A stretch of DNA of 64,000 bases from JBFHRE01 sp041746105 (GCA_041746105.1 JBGTHP010000018.1:1-64000); one strand, 5' to 3'. Counted from the stretch's first letter, positions 41,555-49,497 are shown. Notes: a model not told the origin generated them from the sequence alone. Made by a program: numbers and translations.

Positions 41555-41833
41555 ATGTCTGAATACGCCTCAAAATTCGCCGAATTCCTCGAGAGTTCTG
41601 CCGCCAAGGTGCGAGCCCTCACGGTTGACCGAGCCAATCGGGCGCTTACGATCGTCTCGCTCGCCATCCCGATTCTCGTGCTGGTGCTGATCGGTACGGT
41701 GTTCCTGTTCATGACGATCCATGGCGCCATTGCCGCGCCACTGGGCTCGGCTGCCGCGTTCGGCATCATGTCGGGACTTTTCCTGATAGCCGGTTTGTTC
41801 GCTTGGAAGAACCGAACGAAAGACAACTCATGA
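41555..41833 (+). CDS. Small two-helix membrane protein
   Basis: A 92-aa protein with an amphipathic N-terminal helix (SKFAEFLESSAAKVRALTVDRANRAL) and two TM helices (about 33-55, IVSLAIPILVLVLIGTVFLF; and 65-84, AAAFGIMSGLFLIAGLFAW). Family not recognised. TAACCT lies 8 nt before its ATG and no SD is seen, so it may be a leaderless first gene. It overlaps trxB (ATGA). Confidence 0.75.
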   Translation: MSEYASKFAEFLESSAAKVRALTVDRANRALTIVSLAIPILVLVLIGTVFLFMTIHGAIAAPLGSAAAFGIMSGLFLIAGLFAWKNRTKDNS

Positions 41834-42756
41834 CAACTACAGAGGATCTCATCATCATCGGGAGCGGTCCCGCCGGCTATACCGCCGCCCTCTACGCCGC
41901 CAGGGCCGATCTCAATCCGCTCGTATTCGAAGGCAGCCAATCCGGTGGCCAACTGATGATCACCACCGATGTCGAAAACTTCCCAGGTTTTCCTGACGGC
42001 GTCCTAGGTCCAGAACTCATGGAACGCTTTCGCAAACAGGCTGAACGATTCGGCACGCGGCTGATGACCACCGACGTCACCAGGGTCGACTTCTCGGCAG
42101 CGCCATATGGGGTATGGGTTGGCGCCGACGAGTACCGCGCCAAGACGGTCATTGTTGCCACCGGAGCGAGCGCCATCTGGCTCGACGTGCCTGGTGAGCA
42201 GAAGCTGACAGGCCGTGGCGTATCGGCATGTGCCACCTGTGATGGCTTCTTCTTCCGGGACAAGGAGCTGGTCGTCGTGGGCGGAGGCGACTCGGCCATG
42301 GAGGAAGCGACTTTCCTGACAAAATTCGCATCGAAGGTCACGATCGTTCACCGGCGCGACGAGTTCCGCGCCTCAAAGATCATGGCGCAGAGAGCGCTCG
42401 ATCACCCCAAGATCGAGGTCATCTGGAACAGCGAAGTAGTCGAAATACACGGTGAGACCGAGGTCACCGGTGTTTCCCTTCGATCGACAGTGGATTCATC
42501 CATCACAGAGTTCGCCACCGACGGCGTTTTTGTCGCCATCGGACACAGCCCAAACACGGAGATCTTCGCCGACCAACTCGACCTTGACCAAAAGGGATAC
42601 GTGGTTCTACCCGGTCGTTCGACAGCGACGTCGGTCGGAGGCGTTTTCGCAGCAGGCGATGTAGCCGACTCGCTTTATCGCCAGGCAGTGACCGCAGCCG
42701 GAACCGGTTGTCAGGCTGCGCTCGATGCGGGCCACTATCTTTCCGGTGAGGAATAA
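41830..42756 (+). CDS. trxB: Thioredoxin reductase
   Basis: FAD/NADPH enzyme that reduces thioredoxin. DLIIIGSGPAGYTAALYAAR (FAD), QSGGQLMITTDVENFPGF, redox pair CATC in GVSACATCDGFFFRDKE, NADPH site VVVGGGDSAMEEA, and GVFAAGDVADSLYRQAVTAAGTGC. 308 aa. The ATG at 41830 overlaps the previous stop; a longer frame from 41803 is a shadow of that gene. Confidence 0.97.
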   Translation: MTTTEDLIIIGSGPAGYTAALYAARADLNPLVFEGSQSGGQLMITTDVENFPGFPDGVLGPELMERFRKQAERFGTRLMTTDVTRVDFSAAPYGVWVGADEYRAKTVIVATGASAIWLDVPGEQKLTGRGVSACATCDGFFFRDKELVVVGGGDSAMEEATFLTKFASKVTIVHRRDEFRASKIMAQRALDHPKIEVIWNSEVVEIHGETEVTGVSLRSTVDSSITEFATDGVFVAIGHSPNTEIFADQLDLDQKGYVVLPGRSTATSVGGVFAAGDVADSLYRQAVTAAGTGCQAALDAGHYLSGEE

Positions 42757-42813
42757 CCGACTTTTTTCGGCGTTTGAAACTACGTAACTTCGAGATTGAA
42801 CCAGGAGCAAACC

Positions 42814-43140
42814 ATGGCAGGAAATACGGTCACACTCACGGATGGCACATTCGCCTCCGCCATCGCCGGCGATAAGCCGGTTCTGGTGGACTTCTGGGCC
42901 GAATGGTGCGGACCATGCCGCATGGTGGCGCCGGTCCTCGAGGAAATCGCGTCGGAGCAGTCCGACAAGCTCGTCGTCGCCAAGCTCAACATCGATGAAA
43001 ACCCCCAGACACAAATGAGCTTCGACGTGATGAGCATCCCCACGATGATTCTTTTCAAAGACGGGGTCGAGAAGAAGCGAATCGTCGGCGCCCGCCCCAA
43101 ACATCAGATCGAGAAGGACCTGGAGGAATACCTGGTCTGA
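42814..43140 (+). CDS. trxA: Thioredoxin
   Basis: A 108-aa classical thioredoxin with active site FWAEWCGPCRMVAPVLEE and the cis-Pro MSIPTMILFKDG. The ATG at 42814 has CAGGAG upstream; the in-frame ATG at 42796 would add six residues. It lies 57 nt after trxB and is its natural substrate. Confidence 0.97.
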   Translation: MAGNTVTLTDGTFASAIAGDKPVLVDFWAEWCGPCRMVAPVLEEIASEQSDKLVVAKLNIDENPQTQMSFDVMSIPTMILFKDGVEKKRIVGARPKHQIEKDLEEYLV

Positions 43141-43160
43141 AAATATGGGACGATGGGGTC

Positions 43161-44132
43161 ATGCGGCTCTATCGAATCCAAGACTCTGGCGAGCCGGTCC
43201 GTGATATCCAGGACCGGCTCGCTGCATTGGGCTTCGAAACAGCGGACCCCCGAGGCGAATTCGGTGAGAGCACGGCCGACGCGGTCTCTGCCTTCCAGCG
43301 AGAACGTGGCCTCGGCGTGGATGGAATCGTGGGTCCCGACACCTGGCGCGTTCTCTACGAAGCCGGCTACCGGCTCGGTGATCGGATCCTGTTCTTGAGG
43401 AGACCCATGTTGCGCGGGGACGACGTGGGTGAGATACAACTCCGACTCAACAACTTGGGGTTTGACGCTGGAAAACCAGACGGGATCTATGGACCCGAGA
43501 CAGCCCAGGCGGTCACAAGCTTTCAGAAAGATCGTGGGTTGATCGAGGACGGCATGGCCGGCCCAGAAGTGGTCACCGAACTCCGATTGGTCACTCGCGG
43601 CGCCATCGGCACCGGACGCGAGGCAGTCAGAGAACGGGAGTGGATGCGTTCGCTGCCACGAACCGTGGTAGGTACTCGGGTGTACTTCGACCCGGCCGGC
43701 CGGACCTCCGCCGAGGGATCTGCAGCCTGGGAGGCGACAACTGCGGCCGCACTCGCACTCCAGGACCGTGGTGGTCTTCCAATTCTTTCCAGGTCGATCG
43801 ATACCGTCACCCCAGAACGTGTTCGCGCCAGACGGGCCAATCGACTGGGTGCCGAGATCATCATCGGTTTTCAACAACCCGACGAAGGCGCTGACTGCGT
43901 CTACTTTTTTGAGACCCCGACCGCCAGAAGTGAGTCAGGCGCTCGACTGGCGGCTGCGGTGGCGAAGTCCCTAGGGGTTTCGGCCGAAGGTCGGGCAACC
44001 CCGCTGCTGCGCGAAACAAGAGCGGCGGCCGTTGTGGTCTCCTACGCCGATCTGACGGCTGCGATCGGTGTCGCAGCCGTCGACGGCATCGAACGGTTCT
44101 TCGCTCACGAACCCGACAAAAAGCGTCGGTAG
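43161..44132 (+). CDS. cwlM: CwlM-like protein: two peptidoglycan-binding domains and a degenerate amidase domain
   Basis: Two PG_binding_1 repeats (EPVRDIQDRLAALGF..TADAVSAFQRERGLGVDGIVG; DDVGEIQLRLNNLGF..AQAVTSFQKDRGLIEDGMAG) are followed by an Amidase_3-like domain. The zinc motif DPGHGG reads FDPAGR (176-181), and no later HxN zinc motif is seen, so hydrolysis is unlikely. This agrees with mycobacterial CwlM, which is a regulator of MurA rather than a hydrolase (known from literature). There is no signal peptide, fitting a cytosolic role. Converges on parB with a 28-nt overlap. Confidence 0.87.
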   Translation: MRLYRIQDSGEPVRDIQDRLAALGFETADPRGEFGESTADAVSAFQRERGLGVDGIVGPDTWRVLYEAGYRLGDRILFLRRPMLRGDDVGEIQLRLNNLGFDAGKPDGIYGPETAQAVTSFQKDRGLIEDGMAGPEVVTELRLVTRGAIGTGREAVREREWMRSLPRTVVGTRVYFDPAGRTSAEGSAAWEATTAAALALQDRGGLPILSRSIDTVTPERVRARRANRLGAEIIIGFQQPDEGADCVYFFETPTARSESGARLAAAVAKSLGVSAEGRATPLLRETRAAAVVVSYADLTAAIGVAAVDGIERFFAHEPDKKRR

Positions 44133-44971
44133 ATTCGTTCTAGTTCCTCCAGCGAACCAAACGGGATCTCCACCCTGCCCTTCTTGTTGCGATATTGGAT
44201 GGCGACCTTGGTCGCAAACCGGTCGGTCAGACGCTGCTCTAGTTCAATGATCTCGACCGGGCGGACTTCTTTCAATCGTGGTCGACGTCCACCGGGTTCC
44301 TCGAGGTCGCGACGGCTGCGGGCTGCATCCTCGACCTGCCGTACGCTCCAGCCTTCCTCGACCGCCCGTGCCGCAATGTGCTCGGCATATTTTCGATCGT
44401 CGATTCCGAGCAGTGCCCTGGCATGACCGGCCGACAACTCTCCTCGCTCCAGCATTCCCTGGATTGCGGCGGGAAGTTGCATCAGTCGCAACGAGTTCGA
44501 GATCGCCGAACGGCTCTTACCCACGCGGGTACCGACATCCTCATGCGTCATGCCATATTCTTCCAGAAGTTGCTGGTAGGCAGAAGCCTCCTCGAGAGGA
44601 GACAGGTCTTCCCGCTGGACGTTCTCGATCAAGGCTTCGACCAAGGATCCGCGATCGTCGACCGATCTGATCATCGCCGGGATCGAATCGAGCCCGGCCC
44701 GACGGGCAGCACGCAATCTCCGCTCGCCCGCGATCAGGACGTAATCGCCCTCGCCCGACTTCACCACAACCACCGGCTGAAGAACCCCGACGGCCTTTAT
44801 CGATTCGGCAAGAGCGGCGATGGTCTCATCGGAGAACCGACTCCGAGGCTGTTGAGGGTTGGGCTTGATCACATCGAGCGCCAACATGGCAAAATCAGGT
44901 CGTTCCGGTTCCGAATTTGTAGGTATCAGGGTTTCCAGACCCCGACCCAGACCACCCCGCCGTGCGCTCAT
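44105..44971 (-). CDS. parB: Chromosome partitioning protein ParB
   Basis: ParB binds parS, spreads as a CTP-dependent clamp and stimulates ParA. Motifs: IKPNPQQPRSRFSDETIAALAESI, the CTP/nuclease-like ERRLRAARRAGLDSIPAMI (GERR), ENVQREDLSPLEEASAYQQLLEE, HTH THEDVGTRVGKSRSAISNSLRL, and a C-terminal dimer domain. 288 aa. The start overlaps the parA stop. Two parS sites lie 1.4-1.5 kb away. Confidence 0.97.
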   Translation of the reverse strand: MSARRGGLGRGLETLIPTNSEPERPDFAMLALDVIKPNPQQPRSRFSDETIAALAESIKAVGVLQPVVVVKSGEGDYVLIAGERRLRAARRAGLDSIPAMIRSVDDRGSLVEALIENVQREDLSPLEEASAYQQLLEEYGMTHEDVGTRVGKSRSAISNSLRLMQLPAAIQGMLERGELSAGHARALLGIDDRKYAEHIAARAVEEGWSVRQVEDAARSRRDLEEPGGRRPRLKEVRPVEIIELEQRLTDRFATKVAIQYRNKKGRVEIPFGSLEELERIYRRFLSGS

Positions 44972-45750
44972 TGCGGCACCTCCCTGCCATGTCTCCTTCG
45001 GAACTCACGCGCCATCTCGCGATAGGCAATTGCCCCGCGACTCATTTCGTCGAACGTCTCGATTGGTTCACCGTATGACGGCGCCTCGGACAGCCGCACG
45101 GATCGAGGGATCACCGTGCGGTAGGCCTTGTCACCAAAATGCCCTCTGACCTGCTCCATGACATCTTTGGCGAGATTTGTGCGGGCGTCGTACATCGTCA
45201 GCACCGCCCCGCCAATCTCGAGAGCTGGATTGAGCGACGAGCGCACGAGCTCGACGTTCCGCATCAACTGAGACAGGCCTTCGAGGGCGTAGTACTCACA
45301 TTGGATCGGGATCAGAACCTCGTCGGCCGCCGCCAGTGCGTTGACAGTGAGAAGTCCCAAAGAAGGTGGACAGTCGATCAGAATGAAGTCGTAATCCTCG
45401 AGTGCGGGTTTGATCACGCTCCGAAGCCGTTGTTCTCTCGAAAAGATCGAAACCAGTTCGATCTCGGCCGCGGCAAGGTCGATAGTGGCCGGCAGAAGGA
45501 ACAAATCCCGGACCGATGTGGGTTCCACAGCGTCATCTATCGCTACATCCTTCAAAAGAACGTCATAGGTCGATTTGCCGATCGACTTCTTGTCCACACC
45601 AACTCCGGAAGAAGCGTTGCCCTGAGGGTCTAGATCAAGAAGAAGGACCCGCTCGCCCTGTATGGCGAGTCCAGCCGAGAGGTTGATGGCGGTGGTGGAC
45701 TTTCCGACCCCACCCTTCTGATTCGTAATCGCAACAACGGTTGCCGTCAT
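44968..45750 (-). CDS. parA: Chromosome partitioning ATPase ParA (Soj)
   Basis: Deviant Walker ATPase: VVAITNQKGGVGKSTTAINL, LLLDLDPQGNASSGVGV, LIDCPPSLGLLTVNALAAADEVLIPIQCEYYALEGL. 260 aa from the ATG at 45750, which removes an unsupported 19-residue extension; a purine-rich stretch (GAGAGACACGGA) lies before it. Sits between rsmG and parB in one operon. Confidence 0.97.
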   Translation of the reverse strand: MTATVVAITNQKGGVGKSTTAINLSAGLAIQGERVLLLDLDPQGNASSGVGVDKKSIGKSTYDVLLKDVAIDDAVEPTSVRDLFLLPATIDLAAAEIELVSIFSREQRLRSVIKPALEDYDFILIDCPPSLGLLTVNALAAADEVLIPIQCEYYALEGLSQLMRNVELVRSSLNPALEIGGAVLTMYDARTNLAKDVMEQVRGHFGDKAYRTVIPRSVRLSEAPSYGEPIETFDEMSRGAIAYREMAREFRRRHGREVPQ

Positions 45751-45766
45751 TCCGTGTCTCTCTTTT

Positions 45767-46366
45767 CTAGTGCCGGCCCATGATAAGGATCCAGGCGGGC
45801 CGGTCAAGGATCTCGGCAGGAACCTCTAAAGTGTCGAACCCTTCGACCTCGACTCGAGACTGACGCGACCCCGCCACGACGGCGACACCATTCTCTGCCG
45901 TGAGCCGCCGCAGGGTTGGCAGCAGTTCGGTAGGGTGACTGAAGGCGCGGCTCACCACCGCATCGTATTCAGTTTCGACTTCGTCGACGTCTCCCTCGAT
46001 CACCCGAGTATTGTTCAAAGCGAGAATTCGCACGGCCCGCCTCAGGAGACGGCAACGGCGGCCAGACCTCTCAATCAGATCGACCCGCAGGTTCGGATAC
46101 ACCACCGCCAACGGAATTCCAGGCAATCCAACGCCGCTTCCCAGGTCAACCAGGGTTTGAGGCTGTGCTCCGCGCCATGCATGCGCCAACACCAACGAGT
46201 CGGCGATGTGCCGGTCATCAATTGTTGTGAGCTCCAGGGGTCCAATTCCGCCGGCGCGCCCGGCCTCTGACACCAGCCAGTCGGCGTATGTCTGCAGCCG
46301 TTTGAGAACCGGATCAGACGTAGCACCTAGCCATTCGAGAACTCGAACGGAGCTTGGAAGTTCCAT
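45767..46366 (-). CDS. rsmG: 16S rRNA (guanine527-N7)-methyltransferase
   Basis: SAM-dependent methyltransferase: DDRHIADSLVLAHAW, TLVDLGSGVGLPGIPLAVVYP (SAM loop), VDLIERSGRRCRLLRRAV, YDAVVSRAFSHPTELL. 199 aa from the ATG at 46366, which has GGGGGT in front; an ATG at 46393 lies within a parS site. Loss of this enzyme gives low-level streptomycin resistance in other bacteria. Confidence 0.95.
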   Translation of the reverse strand: MELPSSVRVLEWLGATSDPVLKRLQTYADWLVSEAGRAGGIGPLELTTIDDRHIADSLVLAHAWRGAQPQTLVDLGSGVGLPGIPLAVVYPNLRVDLIERSGRRCRLLRRAVRILALNNTRVIEGDVDEVETEYDAVVSRAFSHPTELLPTLRRLTAENGVAVVAGSRQSRVEVEGFDTLEVPAEILDRPAWILIMGRH

Positions 46367-46385
46367 ACCCCCGAATGATACTCCT

Positions 46386-46401
46386 GGTTTCACGTGAAAC
46401 C
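46386..46401. other. parS site 1
   Basis: GGTTTCACGTGAAACC, a perfect 16-bp palindrome containing the conserved parS core GTTTCACGTGAAAC, directly upstream of rsmG. Confidence 0.93.
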
Positions 46402-46431
46402 TGGTGTTCGGGAACCCGGGAGACGCCTAAA

Positions 46432-46447
46432 TGTTTCACGTGAAACA
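46432..46447. other. parS site 2
   Basis: TGTTTCACGTGAAACA, the exact consensus parS sequence, 46 bp from site 1 centre to centre. Confidence 0.96.
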
Positions 46448-46449
46448 GA

Positions 46450-46478
46450 AAATGGGACCGGGTCATCCGGTCCCATTT
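46450..46478 (-). terminator. Rho-independent terminator after jag
   Basis: AAATGGGACCGG pairs with CCGGTCCCATTT around a 5-nt loop, 12 perfect pairs. On the minus strand it follows jag by about 30 nt and is trailed by TTTTCTGTTTC, so it ends the rpmH-rnpA-yidD-yidC-jag transcript and shields rsmG-parAB. Confidence 0.88.
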
Positions 46479-46506
46479 CTGAAAACGCGTTCAATCCCCA
46501 GACGAC

Positions 46507-47451
46507 TCACTCCTCCTCGGAGGAGGATTCGTCGTCCTTGGACGGGGAATCCTCGTCGTCGTTGTTGCTTGCGGCATCCGAGGTTACGGAAAGAACGACA
46601 TAACGCCGAGGCGCTTCGCCCTCTGAATACGACTGAACCCCGTCTCGGTCGGCGGCAGTATCGTGAATAACCTTGCGATCCGCTGCACTCATGGGCTCGA
46701 GCACAATCTCTCCCCCCTCACTCAGAAGCTGCTCGATGAGCTGACCTGCGTATATGGACAAGGCCTGCCGACGACGATCGGCATGGCCGGCAATATCGAG
46801 TCTCACTCTGGCACCGGCATCTGTTTTTCGCATCAGAACGGTTTTCGTGACCTCATGAATTGCCTCGATAACCGACCCTCTCGGTCCCACCATCGCTTCG
46901 GTCTGATCGCCGAGAATGTTGGCCACAATTATCTCGTCGTCGATCGCAACCTCGACGGTGCCTTCGAGACCGAATGCCTTGACCAGACCTTCCAGGAAGT
47001 CCCGAACCACGTCCGCTTGTTCTTGGGTCGGCACTGTCTGCTCCTTCGGTCGTCGGTCCCGTGTCGGGCGAGAATCACGTCGTTCTTGTTTCTGGGGGCG
47101 ATTCTCCGCCCTTGTTTGCGGACGATCGGACTGTTGGCGATCCGATCGCTGGTTTCGATTCTGGTTGCTTCGGCCGCCACCAGCACTTCGATTTCGACTT
47201 TGACCAGCTTGCCCTTCCGACGAATCGCCTTCGTTGGGTCCGCGGCCGCGTTTTCTGCGGCGTCGCTTCTTCCCCGGCGATTTTGGCTTGACTCTGACGA
47301 CGGCGTCTTTGCCGCCGATTCCCAAAAAGCCGCGTTCGCCCTCTGACATGATTTCGATGACGGCTTCGTCAATGCTGGCAAGTCCCAATTCTTTCAATGC
47401 GAAAGAGGTCGCAATATCGACCGTCTTCCCGCTGACTTCAACCCATTCCAC
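46507..47451 (-). CDS. jag: Jag/KhpB RNA-binding protein with long basic linker and acidic tail
   Basis: Jag_N (VEVSGKTVDIATSFALKELG ... GERGFLGIGGKDAVVRV, residues 1-55), then a ~90-residue linker rich in Arg, Gln, Asn and Ser, then KH (VEVAIDDEIIVANILGDQTEAMVGPRGSVIEAI) and R3H (HADRRRQALSIYAGQLIEQL ... MSAADRKVIHDTAADRDGVQSYSEGEAPRRYVVL) domains, and an acidic Ser/Glu/Asp tail. KhpB binds RNA and affects cell elongation in firmicutes. 314 aa is long for the family because of linker and tail. Confidence 0.93.
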   Translation of the reverse strand: MEWVEVSGKTVDIATSFALKELGLASIDEAVIEIMSEGERGFLGIGGKDAVVRVKPKSPGKKRRRRKRGRGPNEGDSSEGQAGQSRNRSAGGGRSNQNRNQRSDRQQSDRPQTRAENRPQKQERRDSRPTRDRRPKEQTVPTQEQADVVRDFLEGLVKAFGLEGTVEVAIDDEIIVANILGDQTEAMVGPRGSVIEAIHEVTKTVLMRKTDAGARVRLDIAGHADRRRQALSIYAGQLIEQLLSEGGEIVLEPMSAADRKVIHDTAADRDGVQSYSEGEAPRRYVVLSVTSDAASNNDDEDSPSKDDESSSEEE

Positions 47452-47454
47452 GGG

Positions 47455-48336
47455 CTATCTCCTCTTCCGCCGCTGTTGTTTCTTGGCCGAGACCGAGTGC
47501 GGCTTTTTTGGTGCCTCGCTCGGTGTCTCCGCCTGTTTCCCCTTGACGTCGCCGTTGTCGACGGGTTGCGGTCTTCCGTCGATGGCGAAGATTGCAAACT
47601 GCTGACCAAGACGGAACAGGTTCGAGGTCGCCCAGTACAGGACCAATCCGGCTGGGAAGTTCCACGATACGAACCCGAGCATGACTGGCATGAACCGCGT
47701 GATCGCCTGCTGTGTCTGTTGCTGTTGTTTTTGTTGTGGCGTCATATCCGCCTTCGGGACATTGGATCCCCGCTGGGCGTGCCACATCTGGAAATATTGA
47801 GTTGCGATCATCAACGTGAGCATGATGACGTAGGGGATGGCGCTCGGCAGGCCCTCTCGGATTCCACCGCCCATCACCTCGGCCAGGTCCATCCCGAGGA
47901 ACCGTTGGTGTCCCGATTCGATGGCTTTGCGCAATGCAGAACCGACCGGGATGAGCACCTTCTCCACGTCGACACCGTTGGAGACGTCGGACACGTTTCG
48001 AAGGACGCGGAAGAGCGCCCACCAGATCGGCATCTGCACCAGCATCGGCCCCAGACAGCCGCCCGGAGTTGCGCCGGCCTCCTTCTGAAGCCGCATCATC
48101 TCCTTTTGCATCTTCTCGGGCTCTTCCTTGAGCTCCTTCTGGATCCTCTTCATCTCCGGCGCGACTTGCTGAAAGGCCCGAGTGGACCGGGTCTGCTTGA
48201 GGGTCAGGGGGAACAGCACCAGGTTGATCGTGATGGTCAAAAGAATGATAGATATCCCAAAAATGGGTATTAGATCGTAAAAGAACGCCAACAACCACCC
48301 GAGCCCGGACTCGATATAACCGAAAAGTTGTCCCAC
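47455..48336 (-). CDS. yidC: Membrane protein insertase YidC/Oxa1
   Basis: Inserts proteins into the inner membrane. Actinobacterial short form without the large periplasmic domain: FGISIILLTITINLVLFPLTLKQTRSTRAFQQVAPEMKRIQKEL, GCLGPMLVQMPIWWALFRVLRNV, MLTLMIATQYFQMW, and FVSWNFPAGLVLYWATSNLF. About five TM helices, basic C-terminal tail (KKPHSVSAKKQQRRKRR) for ribosome contact. Three bases separate it from jag. Confidence 0.96.
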   Translation of the reverse strand: MGQLFGYIESGLGWLLAFFYDLIPIFGISIILLTITINLVLFPLTLKQTRSTRAFQQVAPEMKRIQKELKEEPEKMQKEMMRLQKEAGATPGGCLGPMLVQMPIWWALFRVLRNVSDVSNGVDVEKVLIPVGSALRKAIESGHQRFLGMDLAEVMGGGIREGLPSAIPYVIMLTLMIATQYFQMWHAQRGSNVPKADMTPQQKQQQQTQQAITRFMPVMLGFVSWNFPAGLVLYWATSNLFRLGQQFAIFAIDGRPQPVDNGDVKGKQAETPSEAPKKPHSVSAKKQQRRKRR

Positions 48337-48591
48337 CTACAACCCCCACTGACTTGGTACGGGGTCGTAACCGGAAGACCCCAAAGGATGACAGCGCGCC
48401 AGTCGGCGCACGCTCAGGACCGAACCCCTGATCAACCCGAAACGGCCGACGGCTTCTTCCGCATATCGAGAGCATGATGGCTCAAAGCGGCAGTTGCGAC
48501 CCAGGAGCGGACTCAAAGTCCATTGATAAAGCTTGATCGGAAGCACCGCAACAAACGATGTCCAAACCCTCTTCGGTTTGTCGCTACTCAT
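48337..48591 (-). CDS. yidD: Membrane protein insertion efficiency factor YidD
   Basis: A small protein with the YidD signature: IKLYQWTLSPLLGRNCRFEPSCSRYAEEAVGRFG and RRLARCHPLGSSGYDPVP, with its three Cys. 84 aa from the ATG at 48591, chosen because GAGGAG lies 6 nt upstream; ATGs at 48594 and 48609 are possible. It overlaps rnpA by 8 nt and abuts yidC. Confidence 0.93.
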   Translation of the reverse strand: MSSDKPKRVWTSFVAVLPIKLYQWTLSPLLGRNCRFEPSCSRYAEEAVGRFGLIRGSVLSVRRLARCHPLGSSGYDPVPSQWGL

Positions 48592-48931
48592 CATCTTCTC
48601 CTCGAGCACATCGGTCGACCGCCGTTCGAAGCGCTCTTTCCAGATCCTGGAACGAGCAGTTCAACGCTGCCGTTCGTGCGATGACGACGAAATCGAAGCC
48701 GGTTGGGATATCCGCTGCAGCCAACGCGTGGCGGATCCGCCGGCGTGCTCGGTTTCTGGCCACCGCGCCGCCCAGTCTCCGCCCGACCACCAACCCGACC
48801 CGGGAATCCTCCCTGAGATTCGGTTTGGCGACGACGGTCACCGGTCCTTGGTTCCTGCGTATGCCGGACTCAAGAACGTTGCTGAAAGCTTTCTGCCCAG
48901 TCAGTATCTGGACGGTGGCATCAAGCGGCAA
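48584..48931 (-). CDS. rnpA: Ribonuclease P protein component
   Basis: Protein subunit of RNase P: GPVTVVAKPNLREDSRVGLVVGRRLGGAVARNRARRRIRHALAA contains the RNR motif (VARNRARRRIR). 115 aa from a TTG that overlaps the last codons of rpmH; no better start follows. Overlap with rpmH is common and keeps their expression linked. Confidence 0.94.
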   Translation of the reverse strand: MPLDATVQILTGQKAFSNVLESGIRRNQGPVTVVAKPNLREDSRVGLVVGRRLGGAVARNRARRRIRHALAAADIPTGFDFVVIARTAALNCSFQDLERALRTAVDRCARGEDDE

Positions 48932-49055
48932 GCCGCTTGCGTCCCTTTTCGCGCCGGTTCTTGATGATGGCGCGCCCGGCTCGAGTTTGCATACGATGTC
49001 TGAACCCGTGCTTGCGCTTGCGGCGGCGGACTTTTGGCTGATATGTACGTTTCAT
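48921..49055 (-). CDS. rpmH: 50S ribosomal protein L34
   Basis: A 44-aa basic protein: MKRTYQPKVRRRKRKHGFRH, then RMQTRAGRAIIKNRREKGRK and RLAA, the full L34 sequence. It overlaps rnpA by 11 nt. A promoter at 49086-49115 precedes it. Confidence 0.97.
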   Translation of the reverse strand: MKRTYQPKVRRRKRKHGFRHRMQTRAGRAIIKNRREKGRKRLAA

Positions 49056-49085
49056 GTTCTATCCGAAGTGCTGGTTGACCTTGGA

Positions 49086-49115
49086 AGGCTACGGGGAGTG
49101 GCTTTCGTTTGTCAA
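49086..49115 (-). promoter_or_regulatory. Promoter of the rpmH operon
   Basis: On the minus strand TTGACA (49115-49110) and TAGCCT (49091-49086) are separated by 18 bp, about 30 bp before the rpmH ATG. This is the best -35/-10 pair in the window. Confidence 0.7.
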
Positions 49116-49289
49116 AGCCATCGGAGTCCGCGACAAAACTAATTAGTGCGCGAAATTTCGTTTTGTGGCAATAACGTCGTTGGGGCGGCATCGGACCGGG
49201 CTCGGCCGAATGCAAACAGCACTCTGACCAGGGCTTTTGGTGAAACCCGACACCGTTCGAACCCCCTACAGCGTCGGTTTCCGCGCTCT

Positions 49290-49319
49290 TGACCCGGTCC
49301 CGGACTTCGATTTACGGTG
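49290..49319 (+). promoter_or_regulatory. Candidate dnaA promoter
   Basis: TTGACC (49290-49295), 18-bp spacer, TACGGT (49314-49319). It gives a leader of about 170 nt that contains both DnaA boxes, which would allow DnaA to repress its own gene. Confidence 0.45.
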
Positions 49320-49416
49320 CGACCCCACAGCCTGAGGCTCCAATCACTTCCCACCTCGAGTCTCGGTTGTGCGCGTCGGCGGACTCCGGTCTGCAGGCGT
49401 ACCCGTCGTTTCGGCG

Positions 49417-49425
49417 TTGTCCACA
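49417..49425 (+). other. DnaA box (TTGTCCACA)
   Basis: TTGTCCACA, the strong actinobacterial DnaA box form, 73 bp before the dnaA start. Confidence 0.8.
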
Positions 49426-49439
49426 GTTGTGGAAGGGTG

Positions 49440-49448
49440 TGTGGACAA
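49440..49448 (-). other. DnaA box, inverted
   Basis: TGTGGACAA, the exact reverse complement of the box at 49417; the pair is separated by 14 bp and faces inward. Confidence 0.8.
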
Positions 49449-49497
49449 CCTTCGGCGGGGGAATGCAGGAGAGAAGATTTTACGGAGGAGGATCGGG

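Larger units (their letters stand above)
49056..49497. other. rpmH-dnaA divergent intergenic region
   Basis: 442 bp between divergent rpmH and dnaA. It holds a minus-strand promoter for rpmH, a plus-strand promoter candidate for dnaA, the palindrome CGAAATTTCG at 49151-49160 and two consensus DnaA boxes in opposite orientation. It could be a dnaA autoregulatory region or one arm of a bipartite origin. No further gene was seen. Confidence 0.8.
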
